A stretch of DNA of 64,000 nucleotides, taken from Bacteroidales bacterium. Lineage in GTDB: Bacteria > Bacteroidota > Bacteroidia > Bacteroidales > F082. Below are positions 8,112 through 16,019 of the stretch, piece by piece. The stretch's first letter is position 1. Every line of letters begins with the position of its first letter. The translations under genes and the position numbers were made by a program. The notes under the pieces are model-generated. The model saw only the letters and a program-made list of their open reading frames with translations. It did no database searches and was not told the DNA's origin. The stretch spans positions 24,912-88,911 of the forward strand of contig JAFYJV010000022.1 in NCBI GenBank assembly GCA_017537965.1, given 5' to 3'.

Positions 8112-8807
8112 TTAAAAAGTTATCCCTTCAATCCCGTTCTCTTTCATCAGGTCAGCCAACTTGGTGTCGTTGTCGTCAACGGCGGCGATGCAGTTGGTGA
8201 CAATGCGGATTTGCTTGGCAGGGTAGAAGGACATCAGGTCCTTGACGGTCTCGTAAACGCAATAGTCGGTAGCGATGCCGCAGATGTCAATGCTGTCAAA
8301 ACCGATCTCTTCGATGGTCTTGCGGAGCTTCTCGCCGCTTTGGGCGTTTTGGAAGATGCTGAACTCTTCTCTGTCGGGAAGATCGCCTTTTTGCATGTAG
8401 TGGAGATTAATGCCGTTGATCTTGTTCAACATTTCTTGAAGGGAGGGATACACGTCCATACCCTCGGTGCCTTGCACGCAATGGGGTGGGAATACGCCGC
8501 CGTTTTCCACGAAGGAGCAATGATCCTTGGGGTGCGCGTCTTGGGTGACAATGATCCAGTTGTAGGCTTTCCATGCGCCGTTGTCAATGGCCTTGGCCAG
8601 GTAGTCCATGGCCTCGGGACCTTTGGCGGTGGCCAGGCTCCCTGTGGTGAAGTCGATCTGAGGATCAACAATGATGAGCATGTGATTTGCTTTTACTTCT
8701 TCAACAGGTTGGCTTTCAGTGCTTTCCTTTTTTTGATTCTTGTTTCCGCAACCGGTCATAACCAGCGCTGCGATGAGTACAATGGCTCCAAAAAATGTCT
8801 TTTTCAT
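8112..8807 (-). CDS. Lipoprotein nicotinamidase-like isochorismatase-fold hydrolase
   Basis: 231 residues. A lipoprotein signal peptide ends at Cys20 (VMTGC), placing the enzyme in the periplasm or on a membrane. The nicotinamidase active site is complete: Asp48 in VDPQIDF, Lys140 in MQKGDL and nucleophile Cys183 in GIATDYCVYET, plus metal ligands Asp90 and His92 (TQDAH), His96 and His109. Nicotinamidases convert nicotinamide to nicotinate plus ammonia for NAD salvage, normally in the cytoplasm. The downstream PTS-IIC-like permease (30-nt gap) might import the product, which is inference. Another isochorismatase-family amide substrate is possible. Confidence 0.85.
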   Translation of the reverse strand: MKKTFFGAIVLIAALVMTGCGNKNQKKESTESQPVEEVKANHMLIIVDPQIDFTTGSLATAKGPEAMDYLAKAIDNGAWKAYNWIIVTQDAHPKDHCSFVENGGVFPPHCVQGTEGMDVYPSLQEMLNKINGINLHYMQKGDLPDREEFSIFQNAQSGEKLRKTIEEIGFDSIDICGIATDYCVYETVKDLMSFYPAKQIRIVTNCIAAVDDNDTKLADLMKENGIEGITF

Positions 8808-8836
8808 AATAGAAACGTTCTTTTAGAAATTTGCTG

Positions 8837-8844
8837 CAAAATTA
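8837..8844 (-). promoter_or_regulatory. -7 element TAATTTTG for the nicotinamidase-like gene
   Basis: Minus-strand TAnnTTTG match 29 nt before the start; starts the 8.8-6.6 kb minus-strand unit. Confidence 0.5.
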
Positions 8845-8941
8845 AGAAATAATTTCATTTATGAGTGAGAATTCAGTAGGAAGAAGACAGAAGTTCCTTA
8901 CAGCTCTATATAGTGTCGTTTTTTTTTTTTTGATTTTATGG

Positions 8942-8972
8942 TTGTTTTTTATTCTATTATTTCTTAATTTTG
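8942..8972 (+). promoter_or_regulatory. Bacteroidota promoter of the FISUMP gene
   Basis: TTG (8942-8944), 20 nt, TAATTTTG (8965-8972); an exact consensus layout 31 nt before the start codon. A long T-tract lies just upstream (about 8919-8931). Confidence 0.75.
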
Positions 8973-9003
8973 TAACCATAATGGAATTTTAAAACTGTTT
9001 GTT

Positions 9004-11604
9004 ATGAAAATCAATCGTTTACGTTTTTTATCGACATTTGTTATGTCTGTTGTGTTCACTGCTTTGACGGCACAGAACATCCCAATCAATCTGAATAATG
9101 GTTGGAACTGGATAGGATACCCTCAATCCTCTAAGATGAGCCTCAGCGAGGCGATGGGGTCCTTCACTCCTGCTGAGGGCGACGTGATCAAGTCGCAGAC
9201 GTCGTATTCCACTTATCAAGGTGGCACATGGCGTGGAAGTCTCCAAGAATTAGTTCCAGGTATGGGTTATGTGTATCTGTCCAAGTCGGGCCAGAGTAGG
9301 TCCTTCGTCTTCGGCGGAGCCGCAAACGACCCTTCGGCATTGCCCAATGAGGCCTTGGACGGCGAATTCACTGTGGATGCCAACGGCACGAAGGTGAAAT
9401 TCTCTCCTGGCAACCTTCAATACCGCATCGACCCTAACCTAGAGACAGAGGTCACGATGGGCACGGCAAGGACTACCACGGGCGCCATGCCCTATTATAC
9501 CTATTACAAGTATTCGCTCTGTCAGATGATCTACAAGGCAGAGGAATTGGCGGCAGCAGGCCTGGGTCCCGGCCCCATCACGAGTATCGCTTTTGAGAGC
9601 AATAGTAGCTACCATTATCTGAGAAACGGCATCACCATCTGGATATCGTCCACGACGCTGACAGAGGCACCGAGTACTTCGGTCACCACCTCGGGAATGA
9701 CGCAGGTGTTCTCGGGCTCCCTGATCCAGCAGGACGGCTGGACCCAGATTCATTTCAGTACCCCTTTCACTTGGAATGGCGAGAGCAACTTGATGGTGAC
9801 CGTGGTGATGAACCACGGGAGCTTCAACCAGTCAACAAATTGGCGGTGCAGTTCCCTTGACTTCACCTGCTGCAACTACAAGTATCGTGACAGCGATGCC
9901 TACGATCCCAGTTCGACCACCTATAGCATGTACACCATCACCAAAAGGCCGAACACCCGCTTCAACGGCAAGGGCGGTGTGGCATGGCGCTTCGCGGAGA
10001 AGCAGTGGGACTACATCGGCGAGGGTAACGCCAATACCTCGAACACCTACACGGGCTGGATCGACCTGCTCGGTTGGGGCACGAGCGGACACTCGCATGG
10101 AGCTAACTGCTTCCAACCCTGGAGCACCAGCTCGACCAATGCCGACTACTACGCCTATGGCGGCGCAAGTTACAACCTTTACGACCAGATCGGCGAGGCC
10201 GACTGGGGTTGCAACGCCATCAGCAACGGCGGCGACAAGCCCAACCAGTGGCGCACGCTGACCAAGAATGAATGGGTGTATCTCCTGAACACCCGCACGA
10301 CGTCCTCAGGCAAGCGCTACGCCAAGGCGCAGGTGGACGGGGTGAACGGCCTCATTCTGCTGCCTGATGGCTGGATGACCTCTTATTATACGCTCAACAA
10401 CACCAATAATAGTACCGCTGCATTTACCACCAATACCATTACATCCGATCAGTGGCAAACTTTGGAGCAGTATGGTGCGGTCTTCCTGCCGGCTGCGGGA
10501 TACAGGGACGAGAATACATACAATGACAATGGTGGCAGTGGCTATTATTGGTCGGCATCATGCAATGGCAGCGGAGTTACATATAGCATTGGAATAACCA
10601 ATTCTAACCTTAAAATACCTTACAATGACATGCCTGCATACGGCAACTCCATCCGCTTGGTCTGCCAGACCAACCCGCGCATCCGCACGATGGGCGCTAC
10701 GGGTGTGACCAGCACCAGGGCCTCGGTAAGCGCGATGGTGGAATGCTCAGGCAGCGCGACGGTGGGCGCACGCGGCCTGTGTTGGAACACCACGGGCGCG
10801 CCCACGGTGAGCGACAACCAAGTGGCCTCCGGCACGGGCGTGGGTAGTTTCGCGGTGCAGTTGACGGGCCTGAGTGCAGGAACCACCTATTATGTGCGGG
10901 CCTACGCCGTTATTGGAAGCACTACCCGCTATGGCAACGTGCTGACCTTCACCACGCCCGACGACGGCAGCAATGGCCATGCATACGTTGACCTAGGCTT
11001 GCCGAGTGGCCTGCTGTGGGCCACCTGCAACATAGGTACTACCAGCCCCGAAGGCTATGGCAACTATTACGCCTGGGGCGAGACCACGACCAAGAGTGAT
11101 TACAGTTGGAGCACCTACCAATACTGCAATTATGATGAAAACGGTTATGACATTTTCACCAAGTATTGCACATCTTCAGAATACGGCTATAATGGCTTTG
11201 TTGACAACCTGGCCACCTTGTTGCCTGAGGACGACGCGGCCACGGCCAACTGGGGCGGCAACTGGCGCATGCCCACCAAGGCGGAGTGGGAGGAATTGGT
11301 TGACAATACGACCGTCACTTGGACTACCCAAAACGGCGTGAACGGATATTTGTTCACCGCCACTAACGGCAGCAGTCTTTTCCTGCCTGCCGCTGGCTAC
11401 CGCACCGATAGCGATCTCATGTTCGCAGGCAGAGAATGCGTTTACGAGTCGAGTTCGCTTTACACCGACTACTTGGGTTCTATCTATGATGGCACCCCGT
11501 ACGGTGTGTGGATTCTCTACATTGACCATGAATATGGCTATTTCGGCGTAACCCAAATGGGCCGCGTCCCTGGCCTCTCTGTCCGACCTGTGCTTTCGCG
11601 TTAG
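9004..11604 (+). CDS. Large secreted FISUMP-like/fibronectin-type protein
   Basis: 866 residues. A signal peptide ends near residue 23 (ALTAQ). Order: residues ~26-105, a WNWIGYP module; ~117-555, a FISUMP-like unit beginning at the common Bacteroidales motif VKFSPGNLQYR and running through GDKPNQWRTLTKNEW to LPAAGYRDE; ~557-655, an Fn3-like module ending YYVRAYAV...LTFTTP; ~660-866, a second unit with YVDLGLPSGLLWATC, NWRMPTKAEWEEL and LFLPAAGYR. These modules resemble the Fibrobacter succinogenes major paralogous domain (TIGR02145) and are found in secreted or surface proteins of unknown function. No T9SS tail is seen. The C-terminal unit is a paralogue of the broken gene at 15538-16018. 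Confidence 0.8.
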   Translation: MKINRLRFLSTFVMSVVFTALTAQNIPINLNNGWNWIGYPQSSKMSLSEAMGSFTPAEGDVIKSQTSYSTYQGGTWRGSLQELVPGMGYVYLSKSGQSRSFVFGGAANDPSALPNEALDGEFTVDANGTKVKFSPGNLQYRIDPNLETEVTMGTARTTTGAMPYYTYYKYSLCQMIYKAEELAAAGLGPGPITSIAFESNSSYHYLRNGITIWISSTTLTEAPSTSVTTSGMTQVFSGSLIQQDGWTQIHFSTPFTWNGESNLMVTVVMNHGSFNQSTNWRCSSLDFTCCNYKYRDSDAYDPSSTTYSMYTITKRPNTRFNGKGGVAWRFAEKQWDYIGEGNANTSNTYTGWIDLLGWGTSGHSHGANCFQPWSTSSTNADYYAYGGASYNLYDQIGEADWGCNAISNGGDKPNQWRTLTKNEWVYLLNTRTTSSGKRYAKAQVDGVNGLILLPDGWMTSYYTLNNTNNSTAAFTTNTITSDQWQTLEQYGAVFLPAAGYRDENTYNDNGGSGYYWSASCNGSGVTYSIGITNSNLKIPYNDMPAYGNSIRLVCQTNPRIRTMGATGVTSTRASVSAMVECSGSATVGARGLCWNTTGAPTVSDNQVASGTGVGSFAVQLTGLSAGTTYYVRAYAVIGSTTRYGNVLTFTTPDDGSNGHAYVDLGLPSGLLWATCNIGTTSPEGYGNYYAWGETTTKSDYSWSTYQYCNYDENGYDIFTKYCTSSEYGYNGFVDNLATLLPEDDAATANWGGNWRMPTKAEWEELVDNTTVTWTTQNGVNGYLFTATNGSSLFLPAAGYRTDSDLMFAGRECVYESSSLYTDYLGSIYDGTPYGVWILYIDHEYGYFGVTQMGRVPGLSVRPVLSR

Positions 11605-11635
11605 AATTAGGTTTGTTTGCGGCTCCAATGATCTG

Positions 11636-11676
11636 AACGCAGGGACGTCATTGCATGGCGTCCCTGCGTTTATTTT
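11636..11676 (+). terminator. Intrinsic terminator after the FISUMP gene
   Basis: AACGCAGGGACG pairs perfectly with CGTCCCTGCGTT around an 11-nt loop and is followed by a T-rich stretch. The loop core (GACGTCATT...CATGGCGTC) is shared with the terminator at 22198-22232. Confidence 0.85.
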
Positions 11677-11736
11677 GGATCAATCATCTTTGTTTATATT
11701 ATTTTCATGGAAATTTAAAAATAAATTCTATTTTTC

Positions 11737-11768
11737 TTGCATGGTGTAAAAATATTTCCATATCTTTG
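11737..11768 (+). promoter_or_regulatory. Bacteroidota promoter of the Rpn gene
   Basis: TTG (11737-11739), 21 nt, TATCTTTG (11761-11768), 19 nt before the ATG. Confidence 0.75.
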
Positions 11769-11787
11769 CTGAAAATATAAATCAACT

Positions 11788-12813
11788 ATGGAACATTACA
11801 TTAACCCCTTTGTAGATTACGGCTTCAAAAAACTGTTCGGCACCGAGGAGAACAAGGACCTCCTCATCAGCTTCCTCAACGCCCTCATCGGCGGCGATGA
11901 CCCCATCAAGGACCTTACCTACAAGAACGTGGAACGCCTTGGCGATTTCGTGGGCACCCGCACCAACTATTTCGACGTGTATTGTACCACCTCCACTGGT
12001 GAGGAGTTCATCGTGGAGATGCAGAACACCTGGCAGCCGTTCTTCAAGGACCGGACGATCTATTACGCAGCCAAGCCCATCCACGATCAGGGGAAAAAGG
12101 GCCTTCAGGAAGCGGAAGCCGACCTGGACGAAGAAAACAAGGAAGCCGAAGGCCAAGGCGAGGAGAAGCGACGGAACAAGAAATGGGACTATGAGCTGAA
12201 AAACGTGTATGTGGTGGCGATGATGAACTTCAAGCTGCCGGACAAGGAATATGCGGAGGACTCGTTCCTTCACAAGATCCAGCTCATGGACGTGGAAGAC
12301 TTCCATGTGTTCTATGAGAAGCTGACGCTATATTACGTGGAATTGCCCAAGATCGACCGCGTGAAACTGGATCTCGAAACGCCGTTGGGACGTTGGTTCC
12401 ATGCGCTGAACAGCCTATACTACTATGATCGGAAACCGAAGAATCTAAACGATGCGGTGTTCGACAAGCTGTTCCGTCAGGCCGAGTTGGCGGCGATGAC
12501 CCCCGACGAGGGATTGGCTTACGAACGGAGCATGAAGGTGTATCTGGACACGTTCAACCAGATCGAAGGTGGGCGCATCCTCGGCCATCGGGAAGGCCTC
12601 GCCGAGGGGGAGCGGCGTGGCCTTGCGAAAGGCAAGGAACTTGGCCTCATCGAAGGGGAGAAGAAAGCCATGTTGGAAACGGCCAGGAAGATGCTTTCAA
12701 AGGGGATGAGCAAGGAAGTCATCGTTGAGATGACTGGCGTGCAGATAGAAGATCTTGATGAGATCAATGCCCCGACAACGCCTTGGTCCACTCGGGATGC
12801 CCCAGCTTCTTGA
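11788..12813 (+). CDS. Rpn-family recombination-promoting nuclease / PD-(D/E)XK transposase-like protein
   Basis: 341 residues. Rpn proteins are PD-(D/E)XK nucleases associated with recA-independent recombination. The N-terminus FVDYGFKKLFG and the catalytic core Asp63 (YFDVYC), Glu77 and Gln79 (FIVEMQN) are present. The middle is charged (about 105-145), and residues ~255-300 are a repetitive Gly/Glu/Arg helix (AEGERRGLAKGKELGL) usual in the family. The expected end is near VQIEDLDEI; the last ~15 residues come from sequence antisense to the ygiQ 3' end, with a 50-bp overlap, so the original stop appears lost. Rpn genes spread as multicopy accessory genes. Confidence 0.88.
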   Translation: MEHYINPFVDYGFKKLFGTEENKDLLISFLNALIGGDDPIKDLTYKNVERLGDFVGTRTNYFDVYCTTSTGEEFIVEMQNTWQPFFKDRTIYYAAKPIHDQGKKGLQEAEADLDEENKEAEGQGEEKRRNKKWDYELKNVYVVAMMNFKLPDKEYAEDSFLHKIQLMDVEDFHVFYEKLTLYYVELPKIDRVKLDLETPLGRWFHALNSLYYYDRKPKNLNDAVFDKLFRQAELAAMTPDEGLAYERSMKVYLDTFNQIEGGRILGHREGLAEGERRGLAKGKELGLIEGEKKAMLETARKMLSKGMSKEVIVEMTGVQIEDLDEINAPTTPWSTRDAPAS

Positions 12814-14587
12814 GCATCGACCGCACCCACTCGCGGTTCTCGGGCTTGTACCAGAAGAAAAACCGCTGTTGGGCGAGTTTCTCCTCCTTGGTCTTCGCGC
12901 AAAACACGGGCTCCAAAGTATAAGGGTTGTAGCCTGAATAATAGATCTCCGTTGCCAAGGTCATGGGGGTGGGGGTGAAGTCCTGCACCTGCTCCAGACG
13001 ATAGCCCAAGGCTTTGGTCTTCACTGCCAAATCGGCCATGTCTTCCAGATAGCAGTCGGGATGGGAGGAGATGAAATAGGGGATGAGCTGCTGGTTGAGG
13101 TGCTCCTTCTCGTTAATGGCATCGAACTTCTTCTTCAGCTTGACGAATAGGTCGAACTTGGGCTTGCGCATCAGCTTCAACACAGCGTCGCTGGTGTGCT
13201 CGGGCGCCACCTTCAACCGTCCGCTGACATGTCGTTTCACCAATTGCTCGAAGTATTCATCGTAGCCCATGGCCTTGTTTTCCTCGGGGGTGCAGTCGTG
13301 CAGGAACAGGTCGTAGCGGATGCCCGATCCCACGGTGGCTTTTTTCACCTTGGGATGCTGATCCACCTCCTTGTATATCTCGATCAAAGGATGATGGTCG
13401 GTGTTGAGGTTCTTGCATACGGTAGGCTGTAGGCAGGTGGGACGGACGCATTTTTCACATAGCTTTTCGTCCTTGCCTTTCATCCGATACATGTTGGCTG
13501 AGGGACCGCCGAGGTCGCTGATGTAACCTTTGAAGTCCTCCATCTGGGTTACTTTCTCCACCTCCTTCATGATGGATTCCTTGCTACGTGAAGCCACGAA
13601 CTTGCCTTGATGCGCCGAGATGGTGCAGAAGGCGCAGCCGCCAAAACAGCCCCGATGCAGGTTGATGCTGTGCTTGATCATCTCGTAGGCGGGGATGGCA
13701 CCACGCTTGGCGTATTTGGGGTGGGGCAACCTTGTATAGGGTAAGTCGAAAGAAGCATCGATCTGCTCCGTGGTGAAGGTGGGCAGCGGTGGGTTGATGA
13801 TCACCCGTTGCCGTCCGACGTCCTGAACCAGTCGTGCAGCGTGTTTCTTGTTGGATTCCTCTTCGATATGCTTGAAGTTGGATGCGTATTTCTTCTTGTC
13901 TTTCAGACAGACTTCATGCGAGACGAGCTCAATGGTCTCACCGTCGAAAGCAGGCAAGGGTTGACTTTTGTCTTGAAGGAAAAAGGTCTGCTGGATGTCG
14001 GTCAGCTCGTTGACCTTACGGCCTCGCTGGAGGGCTTGGGCTATCTCTACCATGGTGTATTCGCCCATTCCGTAAACGCCGATGTCGGCCTTGGAATCCA
14101 CCAAGATGCTGGGCTTTAGGCAATCGTCCCAATAGTCGTATTGCGTCACCCTTCTCAAAGAGGCTTCGATGCCGCCAATGACAACGGGCACGTCCGGATA
14201 AAGCTTTTTCAGAATGTTGCTATAGACCACGCTGGCCCGATCGGGACGGAAGCCGGCCTCGCCGCCTGGGGTGTAGGCGTCGTTGCTTCGCAGTCGCTTG
14301 TTGGCGGTGTAGTGGTTCACCATCGAGTCCATGCAGCCGGCCGAAACTCCGAAATAGATTTTCGGTTTCCCGAACTTCTTGAAATCCCTCAGGTCGTCTC
14401 TCCAGTTGGGTTGGGGAATCAACGCCACCCGGAATCCGGCATGTTCCAACATCCTTCCGATGACCGCCGCTCCGAACGCCGGGTGATCGACGTATGCGTC
14501 GCCCGTGACGAAGACAATATCGACTTCGTCCCACCCGCGCAGGTCGGTCTCTTTCTTGGTGATCGGTAGCCAGTCAAGGAGTGTCAT
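12764..14587 (-). CDS. YgiQ-family (UPF0313) radical SAM protein
   Basis: 607 residues. The radical SAM cluster motif is Cys314, Cys318, Cys321 in RGCFGGCAFC. The N-terminal ~200 residues have a B12-binding-like fold region (VTGDAYVDHPAFG), and the family signature DLGGPSANMY follows the core. Further Cys residues (CEKCVRPTC region, about 385-395) may hold another cluster. The reaction of YgiQ is not established. It probably has its own promoter; its tail overlaps the Rpn gene by 50 bp. Confidence 0.93.
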   Translation of the reverse strand: MTLLDWLPITKKETDLRGWDEVDIVFVTGDAYVDHPAFGAAVIGRMLEHAGFRVALIPQPNWRDDLRDFKKFGKPKIYFGVSAGCMDSMVNHYTANKRLRSNDAYTPGGEAGFRPDRASVVYSNILKKLYPDVPVVIGGIEASLRRVTQYDYWDDCLKPSILVDSKADIGVYGMGEYTMVEIAQALQRGRKVNELTDIQQTFFLQDKSQPLPAFDGETIELVSHEVCLKDKKKYASNFKHIEEESNKKHAARLVQDVGRQRVIINPPLPTFTTEQIDASFDLPYTRLPHPKYAKRGAIPAYEMIKHSINLHRGCFGGCAFCTISAHQGKFVASRSKESIMKEVEKVTQMEDFKGYISDLGGPSANMYRMKGKDEKLCEKCVRPTCLQPTVCKNLNTDHHPLIEIYKEVDQHPKVKKATVGSGIRYDLFLHDCTPEENKAMGYDEYFEQLVKRHVSGRLKVAPEHTSDAVLKLMRKPKFDLFVKLKKKFDAINEKEHLNQQLIPYFISSHPDCYLEDMADLAVKTKALGYRLEQVQDFTPTPMTLATEIYYSGYNPYTLEPVFCAKTKEEKLAQQRFFFWYKPENREWVRSMLKKLGHPEWTKALSGH

Positions 14588-14605
14588 CGGTCGTTATTAT
14601 TGGCG

Positions 14606-14613
14606 CAAATTTA
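14606..14613 (-). promoter_or_regulatory. -7 element TAAATTTG for ygiQ
   Basis: Minus-strand TAnnTTTG match 18 nt before the ygiQ start, within the short gap after higA. Confidence 0.45.
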
Positions 14614-14623
14614 GTAAAATTGT

Positions 14624-14986
14624 TTATGCTCCTAGCATCGCTGCGGGTGTAATCCCTAATGTTCTGCAAAGCAACCGCGCGATTTTCAATGTGGGTTCCG
14701 CTCTGCCGCTTACATAATCATTAATTCTTGACGGACTCACCCCAATTAGGGTGGCGAGTTGTTTTTGGCTCATTTCCTTTTCCTCGAGCGACAATTCGAT
14801 CAATTCAGCCACGGTTGGCTTTTCAATGGGATAATGCTCCTTCTCGTATGCGATGACGATGTCCGACATCAAGGTCAATTCAACGGCATTGCGATCATTG
14901 GAGGGAGTGTCATCATTCACCAAGGGCAGCAGCTCCTCAATCCTTGCGAGTGCGAACTCATATTGTTCTTTTGTGATCTGGTTCAT
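14624..14986 (-). CDS. higA: HigA-type antitoxin with HTH domain
   Basis: 120 residues. A helix-turn-helix of the Xre type lies at about 74-97 (SQKQLATLIGVSPSRINDYV), and the N-terminal ~60 residues match the COG5499 HigA arrangement. It should bind and neutralise the toxin encoded just upstream and repress their shared promoter. It lies 12 nt downstream of the toxin gene, the toxin-first order typical of higBA. Confidence 0.88.
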   Translation of the reverse strand: MNQITKEQYEFALARIEELLPLVNDDTPSNDRNAVELTLMSDIVIAYEKEHYPIEKPTVAELIELSLEEKEMSQKQLATLIGVSPSRINDYVSGRAEPTLKIARLLCRTLGITPAAMLGA

Positions 14987-14998
14987 AGTAATCTCGAT

Positions 14999-15298
14999 TT
15001 ATATTGTTTTAACATCTATTTTCTCGTATTCGCTATGCGTTCCCACAAAGCGGATAAAAACATGGCTGATGGTGAATTTCACTACCACTACGAGACGGTA
15101 TTTGTTCCCTTTGATGTTGAACACATAGCGTTGGTTGCCCACATGGTCGGTTGTGGGGAAGTCCACTTTAATGTCCGATAGGTTCTTCCATTCTGCTTGT
15201 TCCGCAATGTCATACCATCGTTCTAGGGCCACTTTTGAGTCTCCATGTCCTTCTTTTTCGTAAAACTCAACCAGTTTTCGATGCGATACGATTCTCAT
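14999..15298 (-). CDS. higB: HigB-type mRNA interferase toxin
   Basis: 99 residues from ATG 15298 (MRIVSHRKL); an upstream in-frame ATG would lie inside the promoter. It belongs to the RelE-superfamily HigB group (COG4680): WYDIAEQAEWKN, then VFNIKGNKYRLVVVV and FIRFVGTHSEYEKID. Such toxins cleave translated mRNA at the ribosome. The conserved basic and His residues (Lys-Tyr-Arg and GTHSEY) are intact, so it looks active. Its partner is the HTH gene 12 nt downstream. Confidence 0.9.
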   Translation of the reverse strand: MRIVSHRKLVEFYEKEGHGDSKVALERWYDIAEQAEWKNLSDIKVDFPTTDHVGNQRYVFNIKGNKYRLVVVVKFTISHVFIRFVGTHSEYEKIDVKTI

Positions 15299-15305
15299 AA
15301 CGCTG

Positions 15306-15333
15306 CAAAGGTACAAATAATTTTGAAAAACAA
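15306..15333 (-). promoter_or_regulatory. Promoter of higBA
   Basis: Minus-strand TACCTTTG (15306-15313) with TTG (15331-15333), 17-nt spacing. The -7 box lies 8 nt from the start codon, so the leader is very short. Confidence 0.5.
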
Positions 15334-15440
15334 TATAAATTCGATAAAAAATTTTGATTTTCGGTAGTTTTATGTTTCCATCTTGCGCTCGCTCTTGAAG
15401 AATTCTCTTAACGTTATGGCTGCTTTTTTCCGGGTTTTCC

Positions 15441-15467
15441 TTGCGATTTAGTTTTTTTATACCTTTG
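15441..15467 (+). promoter_or_regulatory. Promoter-like element before the broken FISUMP gene
   Basis: TTG (15441-15443), 16 nt, TACCTTTG (15460-15467), 70 nt before the ATG. Spacing is shorter than usual. Confidence 0.4.
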
Positions 15468-15537
15468 CTCTATCTTATGCCTAAATCCCTTCGAGATTGT
15501 GTGGGCGAAAACCTTTAAAGAGTTTAATTGTTTTATC

Positions 15538-16018
15538 ATGAAGAGAATCATTCATCTGTTCGTATTGACCGTCCTGCTAATAATGGGAGGCCAGACCTTT
15601 GCCCAAAACAAACATGAATATGTTGATCTCGGCCTGCCGAGTGGAACCCTATGGGCCACCTGCAACGTGGGTGCTACTTCCCCTGAAGACTATGGTGATT
15701 ACTATGCTTGGGGCGAGACCAGCACGAAAGATACCTACTACTGGACCAATTACAAGTACGCCAACGGCGCCCACAATAAGCTGACGAAGTACTTTCACCT
15801 CGAAGAAGAACGGCCAGAATCTCTTCTTGCCCGCCGCAGGCAACCGTTGGGGTGCCGAGCTCCGCGGCGTTGGCATCGGAGTCCATTACTGGTCGAGTTC
15901 GCTCTCTGGCGACCCGTATATGGTGTGGCTTTTCTACTCCACACCGTCCATGCGCTGTGTGGATGACAACTACCGCAACAATGGACGCTCTGTTCGTCCA
16001 GTGCGTTCCTCGCGTTAA
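15538..16018 (+). pseudogene. FISUMP-like secreted protein, internally deleted and frameshifted
   Basis: The first part encodes a signal peptide (ends QTFAQ) and YVDLGLPSGTLWATCNVG through HNKLTKY, all in one frame. From about 15803 the homology continues in another frame: NGQNLFLPAAGNRWG, then HYWSSSL and NGRSVRPVRSSR to the stop at 16018. The segment expected between them, with the NWGGNWRMPT / EEL motifs seen in the intact paralogue at 11.0-11.6 kb, is missing. The junction lies near 15795-15803. In the original frame translation would end at 15966 with an unrelated Arg-rich tail. It is most simply a dead copy. Confidence 0.85.
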
Positions 16019-16019
16019 A

